From an uncultured bacterium (GTDB taxonomy: Bacteria; Cyanobacteriota; Vampirovibrionia; Gastranaerophilales; Gastranaerophilaceae): DNA of 5,656 bases. Below the pieces are notes generated by a model. The model did no database searches and was not told the origin of the DNA. It saw only the letters and a program-made list of their open reading frames with translations. Below are positions 1 through 5,013 of the stretch, piece after piece; within the stretch, counting starts at the first letter, position 1, and each line of letters begins with the position of its first letter. Position numbers and translations under genes: made by a program. The stretch lies in assembly GCA_900554095.1 (NCBI GenBank), contig USGC01000119.1:1-5656 (forward strand), read 5' to 3'.

Positions 1-354
1 GCTATGGACGATGATTTAAACACGTCGCGCGCGCTTGCCGTGCTTTTTGATCTGACAAACAGGGCGAACAAAGGTGAAGAAGGCGCTTTTACAACTCTTT
101 ATAAACTGGCAGGTATACTTGGATTTAGTTTTGAGAGGGCAACGCTTTCACAAGAGGAATTGGCTAAAGTTGTAGAACGAGTTTCTGAAAAACTCGGGGA
201 AAATTTCACCTCTATGGACGAAATTCTTGCGTATCGCAAAAAAGCCCGTGATGAAAAGAATTGGGCAATTGCCGATAAAATCCGCAGTGTCTTTGATGAT
301 GAGGGTATAATCATTAAAGACACAAAAGAAGGCACAACCTGGGAACTGAAATAG
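1..354 (+). CDS. cysS: cysteinyl-tRNA synthetase, C-terminal part (5' end outside window)
   Basis: This is the last 117 codons of a class I aminoacyl-tRNA synthetase that charges tRNA-Cys with cysteine in the cytoplasm. Full-length family members are about 460 residues, so roughly a quarter is visible and the HIGH and KMSKS catalytic motifs lie upstream. The reading frame is open from base 1, so the ATG at 4 is internal. The fragment opens with AMDDDLNTSRALAVLFDL, matching the well-conserved family segment 'AMDDDxNTpRALAvLF' at the start of the DALR-type helical region. It ends with the typical tail: ARDEKNWAIADKIR (family: R..KdfalADkIRd), then GIIIKDTKEGTTWELK (family: Gi.leDtkeGttW). The TAG stop at 352-354 gives a normal C-terminus. 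The next gene converges from the right with a 12-bp gap and no obvious terminator hairpin between. Identification is firm; only the N-terminal part is unseen. Confidence 0.96.
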   Translation, partial: AMDDDLNTSRALAVLFDLTNRANKGEEGAFTTLYKLAGILGFSFERATLSQEELAKVVERVSEKLGENFTSMDEILAYRKKARDEKNWAIADKIRSVFDDEGIIIKDTKEGTTWELK

Positions 355-366
355 ACCTGTATACAA

Positions 367-681
367 TCAAAATGCAGCTTTAAGAAGTTTATAGAGGATT
401 TTTTTATACTCTTTATTTTGAGAGGAAATAATTTTTGATATTTCTTCATCGAGATTTTGGGGGATATCGACAGAGAAGAAGTTGAAAAATTCAACAAGCG
501 GAATTTCCATAATTGAGGACATTTTATCAAGCACGTGTAGCGACGGAAAGAATCGGCCCGACTCAATCCCGCTGAGAGAGGACGTTTCTAATCCGATAAG
601 CTCTGATAACTGCTCCTGTGTATATCCGTGGCTTTTTCGTATTTCTTTAATTCGTTTCCCTAATAATTTTTTATTGTCCAT
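367..681 (-). CDS. small XRE-family helix-turn-helix transcriptional regulator
   Basis: A 104-residue probable DNA-binding regulator. Residues about 7-66 form an HTH_3/Cro-C1 type domain. LLGKRIKEIRKSHGYTQEQL (residues 6-25) has the standard helix 1, then the TQEQL entry to helix 2. LSELIGLETSSLSGIESGR (25-43) supplies the turn and recognition helix, ending in the hallmark IExGR. It is followed by 'FPSLHVLDKMSSIMEIPLVEFF' type helices 4 and 5, split here only in description. The tail (about 67-104) is charged, with DEEISKIISSQNKEYKKILYKL, here quoted in pieces: it is probably helical and could dimerise or sense a partner. No ligand domain is recognisable. The start is the ATG at 681-679. No Shine-Dalgarno precedes it, but a TATAAT sits 7 nt upstream, suggesting a leaderless mRNA. 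It is divergent from the pilin gene, so autoregulation and control of that gene are plausible inferences. Its target is unknown. Confidence 0.88.
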   Translation of the reverse strand: MDNKKLLGKRIKEIRKSHGYTQEQLSELIGLETSSLSGIESGRFFPSLHVLDKMSSIMEIPLVEFFNFFSVDIPQNLDEEISKIISSQNKEYKKILYKLLKAAF

Positions 682-688
682 TTTTTGT

Positions 689-717
689 ATTATAACTAAT
701 TTCTCATGTAAAAATAA
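689..717 (-). promoter_or_regulatory. candidate promoter of the XRE regulator, probably giving a leaderless transcript
   Basis: Read on the minus strand, a perfect -10 hexamer TATAAT occupies 694-689. A weak -35-like TTATTT lies at 717-712 with a 17-nt spacer. Only 7 nt (ACAAAAA) separate the -10 from the ATG at 681, so the expected transcription start falls on or next to the start codon. No ribosome binding site is present, which fits leaderless translation. The -35 match is poor, so this is a motif-based inference. Confidence 0.5.
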
Positions 718-733
718 GCAACATAATCACGTA

Positions 734-748
734 ATTTTGTTACAAAAT
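734..748. promoter_or_regulatory. 15-bp palindrome, candidate operator between divergent genes
   Basis: ATTTTGT-T-ACAAAAT is a perfect 7-bp inverted repeat around one central base. It lies between the XRE promoter (-35 near 712-717) and the rightward promoter (-35 at 772-777). A direct repeat CGTAAT at 730-735 and 750-755 has its copies 20 bp apart, about two helical turns. The size and symmetry suit a dimeric HTH_3 repressor, and the position suits autoregulation. It is AT-rich, so chance symmetry is possible, and no regulator binding can be shown from sequence alone. Confidence 0.4.
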
Positions 749-771
749 GCGTAATCAATACTTAAAACTAC

Positions 772-800
772 TTGACAATCACTTAATAATGATATAAAAT
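772..800 (+). promoter_or_regulatory. sigma70-like promoter driving the pilin-like gene
   Basis: A perfect -35 TTGACA at 772-777 is followed, with an optimal 17-nt spacer, by TAAAAT at 795-800 (5 of 6 to TATAAT). The expected start is near 806-808, leaving a leader of about 140 nt before the ATG at 947. A 6-bp inverted repeat CACTTA (780-785) / TAAGTG (800-805), 14 nt apart, spans the spacer and -10. A second short symmetry, ATCA-N8-TGAT, lies at 778-793. Either could be a repressor site that blocks RNA polymerase. Confidence 0.72.
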
Positions 801-876
801 AAGTGTATAACAAATAGTTCCAAAAACCTGCACCAAAAGAGTTGTTTTGATGGGCATAAGGGATTAGTTGAAAAAG

Positions 877-939
877 ATGCATTTTAAAACAGTTGGTCAG
901 GAAGAGATATTTGTGCATAGTTTTAAAAAAGAAAGGTAA
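877..939 (+). CDS. possible 20-codon upstream ORF (leader peptide) before the pilin-like gene
   Basis: An ATG at 877 opens a short frame encoding MHFKTVGQEEIFVHSFKKER and stopping with TAA at 937-939, 7 nt before the pilin start. Its last codons run through the pilin ribosome binding site (GAAAGG, 931-936), so a translating ribosome could open the 882-890/920-928 stem and couple translation to the pilin gene. Its own ribosome binding site is weak at best, with a GGATTAG about 10 nt upstream. An ORF this short arises easily by chance, so confidence is low. Confidence 0.2.
   Translation: MHFKTVGQEEIFVHSFKKER
917..934 (+). repeat. 18-bp direct repeat, upstream copy (pilin flank)
   Basis: ATAGTTTTAAAAAAGAAA here is identical to 1591-1608, so the pair brackets the pilin-like gene 674 bp apart. 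This copy supplies part of the pilin ribosome binding site (GAAAGG continues to 936). It is low-complexity A/T, so independent origin is possible, but the exact 18-base match includes two non-A/T positions. Confidence 0.5.
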
Positions 940-946
940 AAGAATT

Positions 947-1594
947 ATGACAAAAATGAAAGCATTTACGTTAGCGGAGGTTTTAATTACTCTGGGTATT
1001 ATTGGTGTTGTTGCCGCAATGACAATGCCTACGTTGATGAATTCAACTAATGGCGCGCAGTACAAAACTGCTTACAAAAAAGCATTGTCAGTAATAAGTC
1101 AGGCTATCGTTATGAACGTAGCTCTTGACGATTATGACTTAAGCCAGGCTTCTGAAACTGGTACTGGTACGGCAGATCAATCTATTTACACTATGTTGAA
1201 AAACAGAATGAACGTTATTAAAACAGGTACAGGTTCAGAGTACAACCTTATTAGTACGAGTCTTGGCTCTGGACACACTAATGGTGCTGCTACGACGTTT
1301 GGTAATAGTGGAAGTAACTATATACTTTACTTCAATGATGGTATCGCTTTCTCATTCCCGAAAACAGCTAAGGATTGTAGAGATGCTACAACGACAATTA
1401 CAGCCAACAAATGCTATGGTATTATTGACGTAAACGGGGCGAAATCTCCGAACAAAGTTGTTACTTGCGATACGAATACTTCCGGTGATAACTGCGTAGT
1501 TTCTAACCCGACAGACCTTTATCCGGTTGTATTCTATGATCAGACCATATTGCCGTCAACAGATGCTGGCCGTGCTGTTCTTTACGGTAAATAG
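947..1594 (+). CDS. type IV pilin-like protein with prepilin-type N-terminal cleavage/methylation domain
   Basis: A 215-residue secreted pilin or pseudopilin-like protein, expected to be processed by prepilin peptidase (PilD) and anchored by or assembled through its N-terminal helix. The short basic leader MTKMKA (residues 1-6) is followed by FTLAEVLITLGIIGVVAA, a class III signal helix. Cleavage is predicted between A6 and F7, and E11 is the conserved Glu5 of the mature protein. Position -1 is Ala rather than the usual Gly. The body is Thr/Gly/Asn/Ser-rich. It has four cysteines, C144/C156 and C174/C183, likely making two small disulfide loops, and a DVNGAKSPNK segment (161-170) resembling calcium- or turn-forming loops in other pilin-like proteins. 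The ATG at 947 is chosen because it follows GAAAGG (931-936) by 10 nt and gives a normal 6-residue leader. An in-frame TTG at 893 would add 18 residues ahead of the signal and is unlikely. It is monocistronic, with its own promoter and terminator. Exact role (pilus subunit, minor pilin or adhesin) is unknown. Confidence 0.88.
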   Translation: MTKMKAFTLAEVLITLGIIGVVAAMTMPTLMNSTNGAQYKTAYKKALSVISQAIVMNVALDDYDLSQASETGTGTADQSIYTMLKNRMNVIKTGTGSEYNLISTSLGSGHTNGAATTFGNSGSNYILYFNDGIAFSFPKTAKDCRDATTTITANKCYGIIDVNGAKSPNKVVTCDTNTSGDNCVVSNPTDLYPVVFYDQTILPSTDAGRAVLYGK

Positions 1595-1608
1595 TTTTAA
1601 AAAAGAAA
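1591..1608 (+). repeat. 18-bp direct repeat, downstream copy (pilin flank)
   Basis: Identical to 917-934. This copy overlaps the pilin TAG stop (1592-1594). Its A-rich half is complementary both to the TCTTTTT at 1609-1615 and to TTTCTTTT at 1649-1656, so it probably also contributes to the terminator structure. Confidence 0.5.
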
Positions 1609-1614
1609 TCTTTT

Positions 1615-1623
1615 TGTTATAAT
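1615..1623 (+). promoter_or_regulatory. candidate extended -10 promoter nested at the terminator (cell-wall operon)
   Basis: TGTTATAAT at 1615-1623 is a perfect extended -10 (TGn-TATAAT) with no clear -35, as extended -10 promoters permit. The predicted start near 1629-1631 falls inside the left arm of the terminator stem (1626-1631). RNA made from here would therefore lack an intact hairpin and could read into the spoIID-like gene 48-50 nt further on. Motif-based inference only. Confidence 0.4.
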
Positions 1624-1625
1624 CT

Positions 1626-1656
1626 GGCACCTGAACAATGTGGTGCCTTTTCTTTT
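1626..1656 (+). terminator. rho-independent terminator of the pilin-like gene
   Basis: A perfect 6-bp stem GGCACC (1626-1631) / GGTGCC (1642-1647) with a 10-nt loop is followed by TTTTCTTTT (1648-1656). It starts 32 nt after the pilin stop. AAAAGAAA at 1601-1608 can pair with TTTCTTTT at 1649-1656, which could extend the structure and may give some activity in the reverse direction. It separates the pilin unit from the cell-wall operon. Confidence 0.85.
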
Positions 1657-1665
1657 GTTTTGTTA

Positions 1666-1671
1666 TATAAT
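1666..1671 (+). promoter_or_regulatory. candidate -10 element for a leaderless spoIID-like transcript
   Basis: A perfect TATAAT ends 7 nt before the ATG at 1679 (intervening AATTGCT), the same spacing seen at the XRE gene. There is no Shine-Dalgarno between them, which fits a leaderless mRNA. No good -35 is present: 17 nt upstream lies GTGCCT, part of the terminator stem. It may act instead of, or together with, the extended -10 at 1615-1623. Confidence 0.42.
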
Positions 1672-1678
1672 AATTGCT

Positions 1679-3418
1679 ATGAAATACTTTAATAAATTGA
1701 TACTTACATGTCTGGCTTTTTCCGCCGTAATCCTTCCGGCACAAGCTTCTTTCACACCAAATATCCCGGCTGCAACAATGCAAATCGCACGGGAAGCCGA
1801 AATGCGTACGGCAAAAAACGTTCCTATTTCAGAAATTGTGCGCGTAGGCCTCAGTGATACTGGGTTTAAAAATTATGATTATAATGAAATTTACATTTAC
1901 GGCACGGATACAATCGAGATTTATAACGAAAATTCAATCTTGGGCACATACAATCCGAATGAAAATATCCACGTAAAGTTCGACAATGGAACGTATTCAA
2001 TATATCGTTCGGACGGTTCTATAATTGATGAAGTGGCCGGCCCTGTTACGTTTACATGTCCGCAAGGACTTTTGGGCGTTAAAGGCCTTAAGCGTGCAGG
2101 TAAACCTGCAATTTATCACGGAGCTTTTCAGCTTGTGAAAAAGAATGATAAAAGGTTTAATCTTATAAATCTAATTGAGGTTGAAGATTATTTGAAAGGC
2201 GTTGTCCCTAATGAAATGCCGGTGCGCTTTGGTTTAGAAGCCTTAAAAGCGCAAAGTGTTGCAGCAAGAAATTACGTCCTGACACCGCGAACAAAATCTT
2301 CTGTAAATTATGATGTTGTAGATTCTGTTGCAAGCCAAGTTTACTATGGTGCAAATACTGAAAATCCGCTATCTAACCGTGCTGTAGAAGAAACGGCCGG
2401 AATTGTTGCATTATATCATTGGGATATGATTTTAGCCTTGTATTCATCAACCGCGGGCGGTTATACCGAAAGTTACTCAAATGCTTTTTCTGACCCTTCT
2501 ACAAAAGATTTTCCGTCCGAAGGCAAGCCGTATTTGATTGCAAGGCCGGACATTCTCTCTCAAACACCTTTGAATACAGAAGAAGCTGCTTACGAATATT
2601 ACAAATCCCGCCCGGATTCATACGATATCCGCTCACCGTATTTCAGGTGGGAAAGAGAGTGGACAGCAGAAGAACTTCGCAAAAACCTTGAAAGCACACT
2701 TGTTACACAATCTTCAACAGGTTTTGTAAAGCCGGCTTTCAAAAAAGGCGACAAACTCGATACTTTAAAAGAAATAATTGTCCACAAGCGCGGCGAATCC
2801 GGCAAAATTGTTGAACTTGAAATAGTAACGAATTCACAAAATATAAAAGTTTATAAAGAACTCGTAATCCGCCGCTTGATTACCAAAGACGGCAAAGCGC
2901 TGCCAAGTGCTAATGTCGTTTTTGAACATACTGCAAACGAAATAGGGGACTTGATTTCCATAAAAGCATACGGCGGAGGATACGGCCACGGCGTTGGAAT
3001 GAGCCAGTTTGGCGCGGGATTTATGGGCAGCGAGCTTAAACTTCCGTATGAAAAAATTCTTCAGCACTATTATGCGGGAATTACTCTTGGCACAAAACCG
3101 GTTATAATTTCCTCAAACAGTGCTCAGCAGGCTGTTACTCAACAGTTTTACAGCAGAGATAAAAAAGCTCGGATTATTGTTGATAACAAATTCCAAGCGG
3201 CTAAGTTTACGGCTGTAATTAACGGGCGCGAAGTCTCTTTTGATTTGCCCAAAAGCCTTCTGCCAGCAAAAAGAATTTGTGAAATAGATATATCAAAGTA
3301 TTTAGATAAAGGGATGAATACAATAACCTTCTACTATCCGCTGGAAGAAGGCGATAAAAAAGCTTTAAGGTTATTTGTCGAAGTGGTAAAGAGTGATGGA
3401 ACAGACGATATCTGGTGA
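1679..3418 (+). CDS. exported SpoIID/LytB-domain protein, probable peptidoglycan lytic transglycosylase
   Basis: A 579-residue cell-wall protein. Residues 1-23 are a Sec signal peptide: basic MKYFNK, a hydrophobic core, then PAQA^SF as a signal peptidase I site. After an N-terminal beta-rich region (about 45-150) comes the SpoIID domain. EDYLKGVVPNEMP holds E179, aligned with the catalytic glutamate of Bacillus SpoIID, and is followed by EALKAQSVAARNYV. Next are LYSSTAGGYTES (about 254-265) and GGGYGHGVGMSQFGAG (about 432-447), the family hallmarks. The last 100 or so residues (DKKARIIVDNKF onward) look like an additional beta domain. SpoIID cleaves glycan strands lacking stem peptides; in a non-sporulating lineage the role is probably general wall remodelling or division, an inference. 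Bacillus SpoIID is about 340 residues, so this is a long version. The ATG at 1679 is chosen because it begins the signal peptide; the in-frame GTG at 1640 lies in the terminator. It overlaps murJ by 23 bp. Confidence 0.9.
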   Translation: MKYFNKLILTCLAFSAVILPAQASFTPNIPAATMQIAREAEMRTAKNVPISEIVRVGLSDTGFKNYDYNEIYIYGTDTIEIYNENSILGTYNPNENIHVKFDNGTYSIYRSDGSIIDEVAGPVTFTCPQGLLGVKGLKRAGKPAIYHGAFQLVKKNDKRFNLINLIEVEDYLKGVVPNEMPVRFGLEALKAQSVAARNYVLTPRTKSSVNYDVVDSVASQVYYGANTENPLSNRAVEETAGIVALYHWDMILALYSSTAGGYTESYSNAFSDPSTKDFPSEGKPYLIARPDILSQTPLNTEEAAYEYYKSRPDSYDIRSPYFRWEREWTAEELRKNLESTLVTQSSTGFVKPAFKKGDKLDTLKEIIVHKRGESGKIVELEIVTNSQNIKVYKELVIRRLITKDGKALPSANVVFEHTANEIGDLISIKAYGGGYGHGVGMSQFGAGFMGSELKLPYEKILQHYYAGITLGTKPVIISSNSAQQAVTQQFYSRDKKARIIVDNKFQAAKFTAVINGREVSFDLPKSLLPAKRICEIDISKYLDKGMNTITFYYPLEEGDKKALRLFVEVVKSDGTDDIW

Positions 3419-4994
3419 TGTAAAAACAACTTCAGTATTAAAAGCCGCATGGCTTATAGCAGTAGTTACAGTATTTTCAAAGTTAATAGGGTTTGTGCGG
3501 GACGTGGTTATTGCAAACTATTACGGGGCCTCAATGGTTTCTGATGCATACTTTTACGCCTATCAAATCCCCTCGCTTGCGATAATTTTGCTCGGCGGTG
3601 TAGGCGGCCCGTTTCATAGCGCAACGGTGGCTGTGTTTTCCAAACTTATTCCAAGCTTAAAAGAAAAACCGTCGGAATTTGTGAATAAACTCTATAATAC
3701 CTTTTTGACTTCAAGTGTAATATTTTTTACAGTATTGAGCTTGTTGTTTTTTGTATTTTCAGATCAGATAATGAGCTTGATAATTTCAGAAGGCGCGCCG
3801 CAGTTAATCTCGCTTGCGTCCCTGCATTTGAAAATAATGACACCGGTATTTGTAATCGGGGGAATTGTGGGGATTTATTATGGGCTTCTGATTACATACC
3901 GCGAATTCATGCTGCCAAACCTGTCGCCGATTGTCATGAGCCTTGTAATAATTTTAATGGTAATTTTAATCAAGAATGACAGTAACGGCGTTGTTTTGGC
4001 CGTGGCGACAACAATTGGTGCAATCTGTCAATTTCTTCTGCAATTTCCAAAAATACGTCGGCTTGGGTTTAAGTTCAAACCTAATCTGAATATTACTCAC
4101 AATCCTGAATTCAAAAATATTTGTGAATTGCTTTTTCCGGCTGTGCTAAGCTCAACGGTCGGTCAAATTCATATTTATGTAGATATGTTTTTTGCATCGT
4201 CTTTGCGGGAGGGGGCCTGGACAGCAATAGGTTACGCAAACAGAATTTTCCAGTTTCCGGTGGGAATTCTTGTTACAGCTTTTCTTGTGCCTTTGTTCCC
4301 TATTTTTTCAAAACTTGTGGCGGAGAACGATATTGAAGGTGTAAAAAGGTATTTTAATAAAGGCGTTGGAATTCTGTTTTTCGGTGCAATTCCTATAATT
4401 ATCGGGATTTTTGCAGTCGGATTGGACGGCGTAAGTCTCGTATTTGAACGCGGTCAATTCGACGCCAATGCTACATTTATGGTTGCTGAAGCGCTTTGGT
4501 TTTTGTCTTTTTCAATTTTGCCTTACGTATTCAGGGATTCTATTACAAGGGTTTATTACTCGTTTAACGACTCCAAAACGCCTTTTATAATTGCGTTTTC
4601 GTCTATTGTTTTGAAATATTTACTGAATGTGTTGTTCATAAATAAAATAGGCATGGGAATAGGAGGAATTACGCTTTCAAGCTCCCTGGTAACCCTTTTT
4701 AACGCAATAGCTTTGGGTGTTTTGATTTCTAAAAAAGCAAAAATGAATTACAAAGAACTTTTTCTTAATCTTTGGAAAATGATATTAGCGGGTGTAATTA
4801 CTTTTGCGGTGTGTATGTTTGTGGCAGTCGGCTTTGATAAAGGCGTTCACCTGCCAAAGGCACTGTTTGAAATTTTAAAAATTACGGCGGTAGGAGTTGT
4901 ATGTTTAGGGGTATATACAGGCCTGAACTTGGCTTTTAGGATGGAATACGCTGTAGAATTGGCGCAAAGATTAAAAAATAAATTACTTAAATAA
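3396..4994 (+). CDS. murJ: MurJ/MviN-family lipid II flippase
   Basis: A 532-residue polytopic inner-membrane protein of the MOP superfamily that moves lipid II from the cytoplasmic to the periplasmic face for peptidoglycan synthesis. The length and some 14 hydrophobic segments fit MurJ. The N-terminus has FSKLIGFVRDVVIANYYGAS (residues 27-46) and SDAYFYAYQIPS, matching E. coli MurJ around R18, R24 and D39: R24 is kept (R35), D39 is kept (D50), and R18 is Lys (K29). The arginine pair around E. coli R52 is replaced by Ile-Ile (63-64), followed by LLGGVGGPFHSA, a form I associate with cyanobacterial MurJ. GYANRIFQFPVGIL (around R283) matches the segment with E. coli R270 and E273; R is kept and E is Gln286. 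The ATG at 3396 is preferred; GTG at 3393 is the alternative. It starts inside the spoIID-like gene with only a weak ribosome binding site, implying translational coupling. Confidence 0.93.
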   Translation: MEQTISGDVKTTSVLKAAWLIAVVTVFSKLIGFVRDVVIANYYGASMVSDAYFYAYQIPSLAIILLGGVGGPFHSATVAVFSKLIPSLKEKPSEFVNKLYNTFLTSSVIFFTVLSLLFFVFSDQIMSLIISEGAPQLISLASLHLKIMTPVFVIGGIVGIYYGLLITYREFMLPNLSPIVMSLVIILMVILIKNDSNGVVLAVATTIGAICQFLLQFPKIRRLGFKFKPNLNITHNPEFKNICELLFPAVLSSTVGQIHIYVDMFFASSLREGAWTAIGYANRIFQFPVGILVTAFLVPLFPIFSKLVAENDIEGVKRYFNKGVGILFFGAIPIIIGIFAVGLDGVSLVFERGQFDANATFMVAEALWFLSFSILPYVFRDSITRVYYSFNDSKTPFIIAFSSIVLKYLLNVLFINKIGMGIGGITLSSSLVTLFNAIALGVLISKKAKMNYKELFLNLWKMILAGVITFAVCMFVAVGFDKGVHLPKALFEILKITAVGVVCLGVYTGLNLAFRMEYAVELAQRLKNKLLK

Positions 4995-5001
4995 CTTTGC
5001 C

Positions 5002-5007
5002 GGAGGT
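5002..5007 (+). promoter_or_regulatory. strong Shine-Dalgarno of the tsaC/sua5-like gene
   Basis: GGAGGT lies 6 nt before the ATG at 5014, a near-perfect anti-16S match that fixes the start codon. It contrasts with the spoIID-like and XRE genes, which have no visible ribosome binding site, and with murJ, which has only a weak one. Confidence 0.88.
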
Positions 5008-5013
5008 GTTAAG

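Larger units (their letters stand above)
801..946 (+). promoter_or_regulatory. long 5' leader of the pilin-like gene with potential secondary structure
   Basis: From the predicted start near 807, about 140 nt precede the pilin ATG. Complementary pairs visible by eye are ACAAATA (810-816) with TATTTGT (908-914), which would close most of the leader, and TTTTAAAAC (882-890) with GTTTTAAAA (920-928), a 9-bp stem ending just before the GAAAGG ribosome binding site (931-936). A small hairpin CAAAA-N6-TTTTG lies near 834-849. I do not recognise a known riboswitch class; c-di-GMP-I hallmarks are absent. The stems are mostly A-U, so their stability is doubtful. Confidence 0.35.

Noticed and set aside
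99..566. 155-codon minus-strand open frame across the cysS end and the XRE gene
   Set aside because: It is a shadow overlapping two well-supported genes, with low-complexity Ser/Lys/Phe content and no domain.
482..754. 90-codon plus-strand open frame antisense to the XRE gene
   Set aside because: Opposite-strand shadow of a convincing HTH protein, with no recognisable domain or ribosome binding site.
893..946. In-frame TTG start adding 18 residues to the pilin-like protein
   Set aside because: It would put a long basic stretch ahead of the prepilin leader and lacks a ribosome binding site; the ATG at 947 gives the standard 6-residue leader after GAAAGG.
807..946. Cyclic di-GMP riboswitch in the pilin leader
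   Set aside because: Considered because pili are often c-di-GMP controlled, but the conserved GEMM core sequences are not present.
727..1065. 112-codon minus-strand open frame over the leader and pilin N-terminus
   Set aside because: Its hydrophobic part is the reverse complement of the pilin signal helix, and it runs through the promoter region.
1600..1615. AAAAAGA-AA-TCTTTTT hairpin as a separate terminator
   Set aside because: An A-U only stem with a 2-nt loop is too weak alone; the GGCACC/GGTGCC hairpin just downstream is the real terminator.
1640..1678. In-frame GTG start for the spoIID-like gene
   Set aside because: It lies inside the terminator loop and stem; the 13 extra residues precede a complete signal peptide that begins at the ATG at 1679.
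3416..3420. TGATG stop-start overlap as the murJ start
   Set aside because: The ATG at 3418 is out of the murJ frame and is followed at once by TAA; murJ starts at 3396 (or 3393).
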